64,000 nt of DNA from Microbacterium esteraromaticum (lineage in GTDB: Bacteria; Actinomycetota; Actinomycetes; Actinomycetales; Microbacteriaceae), in assembly GCF_028747645.1 (NCBI RefSeq), contig NZ_CP118100.1, forward strand, positions 2,790,001 through 2,854,000, read 5' to 3'. The notes below the pieces were generated by a model that saw only the letters and a list, made by a program, of their open reading frames with translations, had not been told where the DNA came from and made no database searches. The position numbers were made by a program, and so were the translations under genes. Below, piece by piece: positions 25,709 through 34,631 of this stretch. Positions within the stretch are counted from its first letter, which is position 1; the number at the start of each line of letters is the position of its first letter.

Positions 25709-27051
25709 GCGGCATGTTCCGGTCGTTCCGCACCTTCAACTACCGCACCTGGTTCCTCGGCGGCGTCATCTCGAACATCGGCGGCTGGATGCAGGCGACC
25801 GCCCAGGACTGGGTGGTGCTCACCGAGCTGACCGACAACGACGCCACCGCGATGGGCATCACCATGGCGCTGCAGTTCGGCCCGCCACTGGTGCTGGTGA
25901 GCATGACCGGTTGGGTGGCCGACCGGTTCGACCGGCGCAAGGTGCTTCTCGTGACGCAATCCACGCTGATGCTGCTGGCGCTCGGCGTCGCGGCGCTGCT
26001 GCTGACCGGCGTCATGACGCTTCCGCTGATGTTCTGCTTCGCGGCAGCGTTCGGCGTCGCGAACGCCTTCGACGCCCCGGCCCGCCAGGCGTTCGTGTCA
26101 GACATGGTGAGCATCGACGACGCCTCGAATGCCGTCGCGCTGAACTCAGCGGCGTTCAACATGGCCCGACTGATCGGCCCGGCCGTCGGCGGCCTGCTGA
26201 TCGTCGTACTCGGCAGCGGGTGGGTGTTCGTCGCCAACGCCGTCACCTTCCTCGCCATGATCATCGCCCTGCTCGCGATGCGCGTGCACGAGCTGATCCC
26301 GCGCGCCAAGGACCACCGCTCGGGTGGCCTCGCCGAGGGCTTCCGGTACGTCTGGGGCCGGCCCGACCTCGTCGTGGTGTTCGTGATGGTGTTCCTGATC
26401 GGCGCGTTCGGCATGAACTTCCCGATCTTCGCCTCGACGATGGCTCTGGAGTTCGGCAAGGACGCCGATGGCTACGGCGTGCTCAGTTCGGTGCTCGCGA
26501 TCGGATCAGTGGCGGGCGCACTGCTCGCGGCGCGGCGAGACCGCGCCCGGGTGAGGGTGCTGGTGCTCTCGGCGGGAGGGTTCGGGGTGGCATCCGTCCT
26601 CTCGGCGTTCGCGCCGACGTACTGGACCTACGCGCTGGTGCTCGTCTTCGTCGGGTTCAGCATCGTCTCGATGCTGACCACGGCCAACGGCTACGTGCAG
26701 ACGACGACCGAGCCAGCGCTGCGCGGCCGAGTGCTCGCGCTGTACATGGCGGTCATCATGGGATCGACGCCGATCGGCGCGCCGATCGCCGGGTGGATCG
26801 TCGATGCTTTCTCGGCGCGCACCGCGATCGTCGTCGGCGGCGTCGCCGGCATCGTCGCGTTCGGGATCGGCGTCGGGTGGATGCTGTGGTCCGGCCGCCT
26901 GCACCGGCGCGAGGGGGCGAAGTTCAAGCTCACGCTCGACGAGACCCGACCGGTCTCGGTCGTGCGCGCGATGGAACCCGAGACCTTCGACGAGCGCACC
27001 GCGATCACCTCGCCGATCCGCCTGCCCCGCCTTCGCAAGAGCAAGCGCTGA
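25705..27051 (+). CDS. MFS transporter (EntS/MFS_3-like)
   Basis: A 448-residue permease. It has about twelve hydrophobic helices and the MFS motif GWVADRFDRRKVLLVTQ between helices 2 and 3; DAPARQAFVSDMV is typical of the MFS_3 group that includes enterobactin exporters. A 45-residue cytoplasmic tail ends LPRLRKSKR. It is translationally coupled to MarR and followed after 3 bp by another MFS gene, so it is probably an exporter of the compound sensed by MarR. Confidence 0.9.
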   Translation: MSGMFRSFRTFNYRTWFLGGVISNIGGWMQATAQDWVVLTELTDNDATAMGITMALQFGPPLVLVSMTGWVADRFDRRKVLLVTQSTLMLLALGVAALLLTGVMTLPLMFCFAAAFGVANAFDAPARQAFVSDMVSIDDASNAVALNSAAFNMARLIGPAVGGLLIVVLGSGWVFVANAVTFLAMIIALLAMRVHELIPRAKDHRSGGLAEGFRYVWGRPDLVVVFVMVFLIGAFGMNFPIFASTMALEFGKDADGYGVLSSVLAIGSVAGALLAARRDRARVRVLVLSAGGFGVASVLSAFAPTYWTYALVLVFVGFSIVSMLTTANGYVQTTTEPALRGRVLALYMAVIMGSTPIGAPIAGWIVDAFSARTAIVVGGVAGIVAFGIGVGWMLWSGRLHRREGAKFKLTLDETRPVSVVRAMEPETFDERTAITSPIRLPRLRKSKR

Positions 27052-27054
27052 CCC

Positions 27055-28239
27055 GTGCAGCGGCATCCGCGCTCACTGCTCCTCGCGCTCGGCGCACTGA
27101 CGGCCTTCGGCCCGCTCTCACTCGATGTCTACCTGCCGTCGCTGCCACAGCTCGGCAGTGACCTGGGCGCTTCCGAGTCGCTGACCCAGTTCACCTTGAG
27201 CGCGTGCATGATCGGCCTGGCGCTGGGCCAGCTGCTGTGGGGGCCGATCAGTGACCGGTACGGACGGCGGATGCCGCTGTTCATCGCGATCACCGGGTTC
27301 ATCGTCACCTCGCTGCTGTGCGCCGTAGCACCCACGATCGAGGTGCTGATCGGCATCCGCATCGTGCAGGGACTGTGTGGCGCCGCCGGAATGGTGATCG
27401 CCCGCGCCGTGGTGCACGACCTGTTCTCGGGTGCCGAAGCGGTCGCGGCGTACTCCACACTCGCCGCCGTGCTCGGCATCACGCCGGTGCTCGCCCCGCT
27501 CGTGGGCGGCGGCATCGCCCTGGTGTCGGACTGGCGTGGCGTCTTCGTGACGCTCGCCGTGATCGGTGCGCTGCTGCTCGCGGTCGCCGCCCTCGCCGTC
27601 CCCGAGACGCACGCCCCCGACGACCGCACCGCCGGTGGCATCCGCAACGACTTCCGCGGCATCGGTGCGGCCCTCACGAACGGTCCGTTCATGCTCGCGG
27701 CCGCCACGCTCGGTCTCGCCTCGATCGCCCTGTTCTCGTACCTGCAGATGTCGCCGTTCGTGCTGCAGCAGCAGTACGGTCTGAGTCCGCAGGGCTTCGC
27801 CCTGGTGTTTGCGGCGAACTCGGTCGGCATCCTCGCCGCTGCGACCCTCAACCGGCGCCTCGCCCGCCGAGCCCCCGCTCAGCGGGTCGTGCGGTGGTCG
27901 TTGTCGATCGCCGCGGCAGCCGCGATCGCGGTGCTGCTGGCAGGGATGCTCGACTCGTCACTGCCGTGGCTGCTGGTGCCGCTGTTCGTCGTCATGTCAT
28001 CGCACGGCATCAACAACCCCTCGCTCACCGCGCTCGGTTTGGGCCAGATCACGCGCAGCGCCGGGTCGGCATCCGCCGTGCTCGGCACCGTCTCGATGCT
28101 GCTGGGCGCCCTCGTGCCGCCGCTGGTCTCGCTGTTCGGAGTCTCGGCCGCGGTTCTCGGCGGAACCATGCTCGCAGCGCTCGTCGGGGCACTCGTGCTG
28201 CTGGCCGTGGCGAGCGCCCGCGGCGCCCGGAACGCGTAG
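27055..28239 (+). CDS. Bcr/CflA-family multidrug efflux MFS transporter
   Basis: A 394-residue permease starting at a GTG three bases after the previous stop. The N-terminus ALTAFGPLSLDVYLPSLPQL and the loop GPISDRYGRRMPLFIAI are characteristic of the Bcr/CflA drug-export group. Twelve helices are predictable, and VRIVQGLCGAAG-like and PVLAPLVGGGI segments match motifs B and C of drug:proton antiporters. It forms an operon with marR and the first MFS gene. Confidence 0.92.
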   Translation: MQRHPRSLLLALGALTAFGPLSLDVYLPSLPQLGSDLGASESLTQFTLSACMIGLALGQLLWGPISDRYGRRMPLFIAITGFIVTSLLCAVAPTIEVLIGIRIVQGLCGAAGMVIARAVVHDLFSGAEAVAAYSTLAAVLGITPVLAPLVGGGIALVSDWRGVFVTLAVIGALLLAVAALAVPETHAPDDRTAGGIRNDFRGIGAALTNGPFMLAAATLGLASIALFSYLQMSPFVLQQQYGLSPQGFALVFAANSVGILAAATLNRRLARRAPAQRVVRWSLSIAAAAAIAVLLAGMLDSSLPWLLVPLFVVMSSHGINNPSLTALGLGQITRSAGSASAVLGTVSMLLGALVPPLVSLFGVSAAVLGGTMLAALVGALVLLAVASARGARNA

Positions 28240-28297
28240 CGCCGCCTCGCGCGAAGATCAGGCGCACGACGCGGGCCGGGGCTCGTAACGTGGAGTC

Positions 28298-29887
28298 ATG
28301 AGGCGATCCGGTGCGGCGGCAGCGGCCGGTGGCGCGGCAGCGCTGCTGGGCGCAGGAGCAGGCGAGCTCGTCGCGGCCCTGGCGGCACCGACGGCCAGCC
28401 CGTTCGCCGTGATCGGCGGCGCCCTCATCGACGCGGCGCCGACATGGGCGAAAGACACCGCGATCGCCTGGTTCGGCACGGCCGACAAGCTCGCGCTGCT
28501 GATCGGCATCGGCGTCGCGCTGCTCGCCGTCGCGGCCATCGCAGGCGTCGCCGAATCTCGGTGGCGGGGTGTCGGCGTCATCGCGTTCGCCGCGCTGGGC
28601 GTCGGAGTCGGCGTTCTCGCGCTCACCCGGGCCGACGCGGGACCGCTGTCGTGGCTGCCCGCCGTCGTCGCGGGCGCCGTCGCGGCGGTGTTCCTGCGGA
28701 CGCTGCTTTCGCTCGTGCCTGCCGAAGGGGTCGTGCCCGCCGAAGGGGTCGTGCCCGCCGAGGGGGTCGTGCCGTCCGAGGGGGTCGCGCCGGAGGGCGC
28801 ACCATCCGACACGTCCGCGCACTCCCGGCGGCGCTTCCTCGCCTGGACCGGTGGTGCCGCGATCGTCGGGGTCGCCCTGGCGGTGGGCGGCACGCTCGCC
28901 CGCGCCGGTTCGACCGCGGTCACGGTCGTGCGCGACGCGATCCGCCTGCCCCGACCGGCCGTGCCCGCTCCGGCGGCACCGGCCGGAGCAGCGCTCGATG
29001 TCGCCGGGCTCAGCCCGCTGATCACTCCGAACAGCGACTTCTACCGCATCGACACCGCCCTCGTGGTGCCCACCGTCGACCCGGCGCAGTGGCAGCTGCG
29101 CATCCATGGTCTGGTCGACCACGAGGTGCGGCTGACCTGGGACGAGCTGCTCGCCCTGCCGCTGATCGAGGCACCGGTCACCCTGTCGTGCGTATCGAAT
29201 CCGGTGGGCGGAGACCTGGTCGGCAACGCTGTGTGGCTGGGATACCCGATCCGCGAGCTCCTTGCCCGTGCTCAACCGCACGCCGACGCCGATATGGTGC
29301 TGTCGACCTCGGCCGACGGCTTCACCGCCGGCACCCCCTTGGAAGCGCTCACCGACGACCGCGACGCTCTGCTCGCGATCGGCATGAACGGCGAGCCCCT
29401 CCCTCTGGAGCACGGCTTTCCCGCGCGAATGGTCGTGCCCGGCCTGTACGGGTACGTCTCGGCGACGAAGTGGGTGACCGACCTTGAGGTGACCCGCTTC
29501 GATCGGTCGCGGGCGTACTGGACCGACCGCGGCTGGTCGGCACGCGGTCCGATCAAACTGCAGTCGCGCATCGACGTACCGCGCTCGGGCGCGCAGATCG
29601 CCGCCGGCGACGCCGTGATCGCCGGCGTCGCCTGGCAGCCCGGCACCGGTGTGTCCGGCGTCGAGGTGCAGGTCGACGACGACCCGTGGCAGCGTGCCGA
29701 GCTCGCCCCGGCGCTCTCGTCCGACACGTGGGTGCAGTGGCGGATGCCCTGGCGCGCCACCCCGGGCGCGCACGTGCTGCGCTGTCGGGCGATCGATGCC
29801 GACGGGAACGTCCAGACCGGGGCATCCGCTCCTCCCGCGCCCGACGGCGCGACCGGATGGCACACCGTCACCGCGACCGTGGCGTGA
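28298..29887 (+). CDS. membrane-anchored molybdopterin-dependent oxidoreductase (sulfite oxidase family)
   Basis: A 529-residue protein. About four membrane helices fill residues 8-140. A low-complexity repeat EGVVPA follows at 141-166, then a twin-arginine-like motif RRRFLAW at 177-183 with a fifth helix. The Mo-cofactor domain of the sulfite oxidase/YedY type starts near 235, with the Mo-ligand cysteine at 298 (LSCVSNPVGG). A Mo-co dimerisation-type domain is at the C-terminus (VSGVEVQVDDDPWQRAEL). The catalytic part should lie outside the membrane. Substrate unknown; no heme subunit is adjacent. Confidence 0.9.
   Translation: MRRSGAAAAAGGAAALLGAGAGELVAALAAPTASPFAVIGGALIDAAPTWAKDTAIAWFGTADKLALLIGIGVALLAVAAIAGVAESRWRGVGVIAFAALGVGVGVLALTRADAGPLSWLPAVVAGAVAAVFLRTLLSLVPAEGVVPAEGVVPAEGVVPSEGVAPEGAPSDTSAHSRRRFLAWTGGAAIVGVALAVGGTLARAGSTAVTVVRDAIRLPRPAVPAPAAPAGAALDVAGLSPLITPNSDFYRIDTALVVPTVDPAQWQLRIHGLVDHEVRLTWDELLALPLIEAPVTLSCVSNPVGGDLVGNAVWLGYPIRELLARAQPHADADMVLSTSADGFTAGTPLEALTDDRDALLAIGMNGEPLPLEHGFPARMVVPGLYGYVSATKWVTDLEVTRFDRSRAYWTDRGWSARGPIKLQSRIDVPRSGAQIAAGDAVIAGVAWQPGTGVSGVEVQVDDDPWQRAELAPALSSDTWVQWRMPWRATPGAHVLRCRAIDADGNVQTGASAPPAPDGATGWHTVTATVA
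28718..28795 (+). repeat. 18-bp in-frame tandem repeat
   Basis: Units of GCCGAAGGGGTCGTGCCC-like sequence repeat about four times inside the oxidoreductase gene. They encode the EGVVPA linker between the membrane part and the catalytic part. Copy number could vary without frameshift. Confidence 0.7.
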
Positions 29888-29930
29888 GCCCCATTCCGCC
29901 GGCGGCACGACAGGAGTAGCGTCCTGTCGC

Positions 29931-30878
29931 ATGGACCCCATCATCCGCACGCGCGGGCTGACGAAGACCTACGGACGGGTGCGCGCCCTCGACGGCCTCG
30001 ACCTCGAGATCGGCGCCGGGCAGGTGCACGGCTTCCTCGGCCCCAACGGCGCCGGCAAGTCCACCGCGATCCGCGTGTTCCTGGGGCTGGCGCGCAAGAC
30101 CGGCGGGACTGTGTCGGTGTTCGGCGAGGACCCGTGGACGTCGGCCGCCCGCCTGCATCGGCGCATCGCGTACGTGCCCGGCGATGTCAGCCTGTGGCCG
30201 AACCTGTCGGGCGGCGAGGCGATCGACCTGCTCGCCCGGCTGCGCGGCGCCCGCACCGACGCCGCCGACTACCGCGCACAGCGAGCGCGTCTGCTGGACG
30301 TGTTTCAGCTCGACCCCCACAAGAAGGGTCGCTCGTACTCGAAGGGCAACCGGCAGAAGGTCGCGCTCGTCGCGGCTCTCGCGGTTCCCGCCGACCTGTA
30401 CATCCTCGATGAGCCGACCAGCGGCCTGGACCCGCTGATGGAAGTGACGTTTCGGCATGAGCTCACCCGGTTGAGGGACGGCGGCGCGACCGTGCTGCTC
30501 TCGAGCCACATCCTGAGCGAAGTCGAGCACACGTGCGATCACGTATCGATCATCCGGGCGGGGTGCATCGTCGAGACCGGCACCCTCACCGACCTGCGGC
30601 ACCTCACCCGCACCGAGGTCTCGTTCGACGCGACCTCCGACGACGCTCTAGCAGGGATCCCCGAAGCCCACGACGGCGCTGTGCGTGGCGGCCGCGCCCG
30701 ATTCACGGTCGACAGCGACCGGGTCACCGCCGTCCTCCCGGAACTCTCCCGTCGGGCCGTTACGGGACTGCGCATCGAACCACCCTCGCTGGAAGAGCTG
30801 TTCCTGCGTCACTACGGCGACGTGGTGGACGACACAGTGGACGACACAGTGGACGCACGCGGGAAGCTCCGTCAATGA
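29931..30878 (+). CDS. ABC transporter ATP-binding protein
   Basis: A 315-residue ATPase. Walker A is GPNGAGKSTAI near residue 40, the signature is SYSKGNRQKVALVAAL (KGNRQK instead of SGGQ), Walker B is LYILDEPTSGLDPL and the switch histidine is in VLLSSHILSEV. The atypical signature occurs in the antibiotic-exporter (DrrA/TnrB2-like) group that partners with large ABC-2 permeases such as the one downstream. The C-terminal tail carries a 15-bp tandem duplication (VVDDTVDDTVDA). The stop overlaps the permease start in ATGA. Confidence 0.93.
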   Translation: MDPIIRTRGLTKTYGRVRALDGLDLEIGAGQVHGFLGPNGAGKSTAIRVFLGLARKTGGTVSVFGEDPWTSAARLHRRIAYVPGDVSLWPNLSGGEAIDLLARLRGARTDAADYRAQRARLLDVFQLDPHKKGRSYSKGNRQKVALVAALAVPADLYILDEPTSGLDPLMEVTFRHELTRLRDGGATVLLSSHILSEVEHTCDHVSIIRAGCIVETGTLTDLRHLTRTEVSFDATSDDALAGIPEAHDGAVRGGRARFTVDSDRVTAVLPELSRRAVTGLRIEPPSLEELFLRHYGDVVDDTVDDTVDARGKLRQ

Positions 30879-32476
30879 GGACGCTCCTGCTGCTGCGGCT
30901 GCGCCGCGACCGCCTGCAGGTGCCGCTGTGGGTCGTCGGAACGACGCTGCTCGCTGCGGCCGCGGTCGGCGGTGTCACCGCCTCGTTCACGACCGAGGCC
31001 GACCGCCACGGGCTGCTGGCCGCGGTAATGGCCAATCCGGTCATCCTGCTGTTCCGCGGGTTGCCGTCCGGGGCGGGCGAGGCGCAGGTAGCGGTGTTCC
31101 TGATCCTCCCGTTCCTGTCGATGCTCGTCGGCATGATGAGCGTGTTCCTCGCCGTGCGCCATACCCGCACCGATGAGGAGCAGGGGCGGGCCGAACTGAT
31201 CGCGGCAACCCCCGCGGCGCGAGTGCTCCCCCTGGCGGCGACCACGCTGCACGGCCTCCTCGTCAACACGGTGATCGGCGTCGGCATCGCCCTCGCGTTC
31301 ATCGCCCTGGGGTACCCGGTCGCGGGCTCACTCATCGCAGGGCTCGCCGTGGCATCCGTCGGTCTGTGCTTTCTCGGGGTCGGGCTGCTGTCGGCGCAAC
31401 TGATGCGCACCTCACGCGGCGCGAACTCCCTGGCCGTGTGGCTGCTGGTCGCGGCCTACCTGACCGCCGGGCTCGGCAACGCGCTCGGCACGCCCAGCGA
31501 CGACCTCACCCGTCTGGAGAGCAGCTGGCTGACCTGGCTGTCGCCCATCGGATGGGCCGAGAACACCCGCGCCTACGCCGATGACGTCACTTGGCCGGCA
31601 CTGCTGGGCATCGCCCTGGGCGTTCTGCTCGCGACCGCAGCGTTCCTCGTGCAGTCGACGCGCGATCTCGGCGAGGGCATCGTGCCGCAACGACACGGTC
31701 GCGCCTCGGCGTCGCGGATGCTGGGATCGCCGATCGGCCTGGCCTGGCGTCTGTCGCGCGGCGCCGCGTGGGGATGGGCGACGGGCGGACTGATCGCCGG
31801 CGTCTTGGCCACGAGCCTCACCTCGGCGATGAACGAACTCGCGCGGATCGACTCGGTGCAGCAGTTGCTCGAAGCGATGTCGCAGCAGAACGACATCGAG
31901 CAGAGCATGGTCGTGGTCTTCTACCTGATCGTCGGCGTGCTCGCCTCGTGCGCCGCTGTGCAGACGGTCTGCCGGGCCCGCCAGGAAGAGGCACACGGCA
32001 CCGCCGAGCCCGTCCTGGCGGGCGCCGTCGACCGAACCCGCTGGCTGGCCTCGCACCTCGTGGCGGCGGCTGCCGCGGCGGCACTGACCCTGGCCGCCGC
32101 GATCGCAGGATCGGCGCTGGGAGGTCTGCGCGGCGGTGCCGACCTGGTCGCCGACGCTGTCATCGCCGGCGCGGGCCAGGGGCTGGCGGCCGCAGTGATC
32201 CTGGCGCTGACCGCGCTAGTCTTCGTCGTCGCGCCGCGAGCGACGATCGTCTTCGGGTGGATGCTGGTGCTCGTCGCGTTGCTCATCGGCCTGTTCGGCC
32301 CACTGTTCTCGCTACCGGAATGGGCGACCCGGCTGTCGCCCTTCGCGCAGGCGCCGGCGCCGGGACCCGACGGAATCGACGTCAATGGCGGATGGTGGCT
32401 GCTCGCGATCACCGTGCTGGGTGCTGCGGCAGCGCTGTGGCTCATGCGCCGACGCGAGTTGCACCCCGCATCCTGA
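30875..32476 (+). CDS. ABC-2 type transporter permease (polyketide-antibiotic exporter-like)
   Basis: A 533-residue integral membrane protein coupled to the ATPase by an ATGA overlap. About twelve hydrophobic helices form two halves, as in the TnrB3-type permeases of actinobacterial ATPase/permease pairs. Recognisable segments are LLLRLRRDRLQVPLWV at the N-terminus, SWLTWLSPIGWAENTRAY in the middle and a second LSRGAAWGWATGGLIAG. The exported substrate cannot be told. Its location after an MFS efflux operon suggests a general resistance neighbourhood. Confidence 0.9.
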   Translation: MRTLLLLRLRRDRLQVPLWVVGTTLLAAAAVGGVTASFTTEADRHGLLAAVMANPVILLFRGLPSGAGEAQVAVFLILPFLSMLVGMMSVFLAVRHTRTDEEQGRAELIAATPAARVLPLAATTLHGLLVNTVIGVGIALAFIALGYPVAGSLIAGLAVASVGLCFLGVGLLSAQLMRTSRGANSLAVWLLVAAYLTAGLGNALGTPSDDLTRLESSWLTWLSPIGWAENTRAYADDVTWPALLGIALGVLLATAAFLVQSTRDLGEGIVPQRHGRASASRMLGSPIGLAWRLSRGAAWGWATGGLIAGVLATSLTSAMNELARIDSVQQLLEAMSQQNDIEQSMVVVFYLIVGVLASCAAVQTVCRARQEEAHGTAEPVLAGAVDRTRWLASHLVAAAAAAALTLAAAIAGSALGGLRGGADLVADAVIAGAGQGLAAAVILALTALVFVVAPRATIVFGWMLVLVALLIGLFGPLFSLPEWATRLSPFAQAPAPGPDGIDVNGGWWLLAITVLGAAAALWLMRRRELHPAS

Positions 32477-32521
32477 GGCCGCATTCGTCACCTGTGACCC
32501 GCACTGGATAGCGTGGAGGGC

Positions 32522-34378
32522 ATGAGCGGACACGGCGAGGCGACTCAGATGACCGAGACCGAGATGCGCGAACCCCAGGTTCTGCGATGGGTCTTCTGGC
32601 CCGCGGCGGCGATCATCATCGCGTTCGTCTTGTTCACCCTGCTGTTCCCGCAGGTCGCCGAAGAGGTGTTCGCGGCCGTGCAGACCTCGATCGTGAACGC
32701 CTTCAACTGGTACTACGTGCTGATCGCGGCGTTCTTCGTCGCGTTCAGCCTGTTCCTCGGCTTCAGCCGGTTCGGTGATATCAAGCTCGGGCGAGACGAC
32801 GAAGAGCCCGAGTTCTCGCTGATGAGCTGGTTCTCGCTGCTGTTCGCCGCCGGAATGGGCATCGGTCTGGTCTTCTACGGTGTCAGCGAACCTCTCAGCC
32901 ACTTCGTGAACCCGCGACCCGGCGTGACGGGAACACCCGAGCAGCTCGCACAGGGGGCGCTGGGGCAGACGTACCTGCACTGGGGCGTGCACGCCTGGTC
33001 GATCTACGTCGTGATCGGGCTCGCCCTCTCGTACGCGATCCATCGCCGTCGGCGGCCCGTGTCGATCCGGTGGACGCTCGAACCTCTGCTCGGCAAGCGC
33101 GTCGAAGGCGGCTGGGGGCACACGATCGACGTGATCGCCCTGGTCGGCACCCTCTTCGGCGTCGCGACCTCGCTCGGGCTCGGTGTGCTGCAGATGAGCT
33201 CCGGCCTGCATGCGGCAGGCTTCGCCGACCCCGACGAGGCGACCCAGGTCGTGCTGATCCTCATCATCTCGGTGTTCGTGCTGATGTCGGTGCTGTCGGG
33301 CGTCACCCGCGGTATGAAGTGGCTGTCGAACGCCAACCTGGTGCTGGCCGGGCTGCTGGTGCTCTACCTGCTGGCTGTCGGCCCGACCGAGTTCCTGTTG
33401 CGCGACTTCGTGCAGTCGATCGGGTACTACGTGCAGAACTTCGTGGGTCTGTCGTTCAACGTGAGTGCGTTCCAGGGCGAGGCCGGCGAGCAATGGCAGG
33501 CGGGGTGGACGTCGTTCTACTGGGGCTGGTGGATCTCGTGGGCGCCCTTCGTCGGCATCTTCATTGCCCGGGTCTCGAAGGGCCGCTCGGTGCGCGAGTT
33601 CGTGATCGGCGTGATCATGGTGCCGACGCTGCTCGGCATCCTGTGGTTCGCCGTGCTCGGCGGCTCTGGGCTGGCGATGGAGCTCGCCAACCCGGGCACC
33701 CTCACCGGACCCGATGGCGAGGTGGACTTGCAGGGTGCGCTGTTCGAGATGCTGCAGCACGTGCCCGGGTCGGCGATCGTCAGCATCGGTGTGCTGTTGC
33801 TGCTGACGATCTTCTTCGTGACCTCGGCCGATTCGGGCGCCCTGGTGATGGGCATGATCGCCACCGGTGGCAAGCCCGAACCGCGCCGATGGATCCGCAC
33901 GTTCTTCGTCGCGGCGACGGCCCTGCTGGCGATCGCGCTCCTGCTGGCCGGAGGCCTCACCGCGCTGCAGACGGCGGCGATCACGATCGCGCTGCCTTTC
34001 AGTGTGGTGATGCTGCTGATCTGCTGGTCGACTGTCGTGGCGTTCACCCGTGAGCGCCGCGCCTATGCGAAGGCCGAGCGTGCGCAGTTCATCGACCGGA
34101 TCGGCGACTACTACGGCCTGGAGGTCGAGGCGCACGACGCCACCGGCGTGCTGGGAGCCCAGCCCCGATGGATGCGTAGCCTGCAGCGCCGGTTCGGGCT
34201 GCCCGTGGCGCCGACCGAGCCGTCGCGCATCACGCCGACAGCACTCGCGATCGAGAGTCACGTGGATGCGTCGCCGTCGACGATCGACGTCGACGTACTC
34301 GTGGATCAGGACGAGCTCGCCGGCCTCGACGACCCCGACGTTCCCTCGCAGGACGCAGGCCCGTTCCTGAAGGACTGA
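32522..34378 (+). CDS. BCCT-family glycine betaine/choline/carnitine transporter
   Basis: A 618-residue secondary transporter. The BCCT hallmarks are present: MSWFSLLFAAGMGIGLVFYG with VSEPLSHF, the tryptophan-rich WTSFYWGWWISWAPFVGIFI and ARVSKGRSVREF. Twelve helices are expected. A cytoplasmic tail of about 110 residues, rich in acidic residues (DVDVLVDQDELAGLDD), may sense osmotic state as in BetP. The ATG at 32522 follows GGAGGG. No betaine catabolic gene is adjacent. Confidence 0.94.
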   Translation: MSGHGEATQMTETEMREPQVLRWVFWPAAAIIIAFVLFTLLFPQVAEEVFAAVQTSIVNAFNWYYVLIAAFFVAFSLFLGFSRFGDIKLGRDDEEPEFSLMSWFSLLFAAGMGIGLVFYGVSEPLSHFVNPRPGVTGTPEQLAQGALGQTYLHWGVHAWSIYVVIGLALSYAIHRRRRPVSIRWTLEPLLGKRVEGGWGHTIDVIALVGTLFGVATSLGLGVLQMSSGLHAAGFADPDEATQVVLILIISVFVLMSVLSGVTRGMKWLSNANLVLAGLLVLYLLAVGPTEFLLRDFVQSIGYYVQNFVGLSFNVSAFQGEAGEQWQAGWTSFYWGWWISWAPFVGIFIARVSKGRSVREFVIGVIMVPTLLGILWFAVLGGSGLAMELANPGTLTGPDGEVDLQGALFEMLQHVPGSAIVSIGVLLLLTIFFVTSADSGALVMGMIATGGKPEPRRWIRTFFVAATALLAIALLLAGGLTALQTAAITIALPFSVVMLLICWSTVVAFTRERRAYAKAERAQFIDRIGDYYGLEVEAHDATGVLGAQPRWMRSLQRRFGLPVAPTEPSRITPTALAIESHVDASPSTIDVDVLVDQDELAGLDDPDVPSQDAGPFLKD

Positions 34379-34436
34379 AGCCCCGCGCACTCGCGCACTC
34401 GCGCCCAAGCCCCACGCGCCCCGGCCCGTCCCCACC

Positions 34437-34592
34437 CACGAGGGGTCAAGAATCGCGCAGTCCAGCCCCCTGAACACGACATTTCTTGACCCCTCGTGAG
34501 GAGGAGAGGTGTTGCGTGCGCTGCGTGACCCACGAGGGGCCAAGTTCTGCGCAGTCCAACCCTCTGAACGCGACATTTCTTGACCCCTCGTG
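34437..34592. repeat. two tandem 62-bp palindromic repeats, family 2
   Basis: The units are 34437-34498 and 34531-34592, each 62 bp, with CACGAGGGG ... CCCCTCGTG ends and closely similar interiors (GCGCAGTCCA, CTGAAC). Each is followed by GAGGAGAGGTGTTGC, so a block of about 94 bp has been tandemly duplicated. They lie between the convergent BCCT and aminotransferase genes. Confidence 0.85.
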
Positions 34593-34631
34593 AGGAGGAG
34601 AGGTGTTGCATGCGTGCGTGCGCTGCGCGGG

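Noticed and set aside
28718..28795. Regular short repeats considered as a CRISPR array
   Set aside because: They are contiguous 18-bp in-frame coding repeats without spacers.
34437..34592. Tandem hairpins considered as a small RNA gene
   Set aside because: No promoter-like boxes were seen, and the units match dispersed 62-bp repeats elsewhere.
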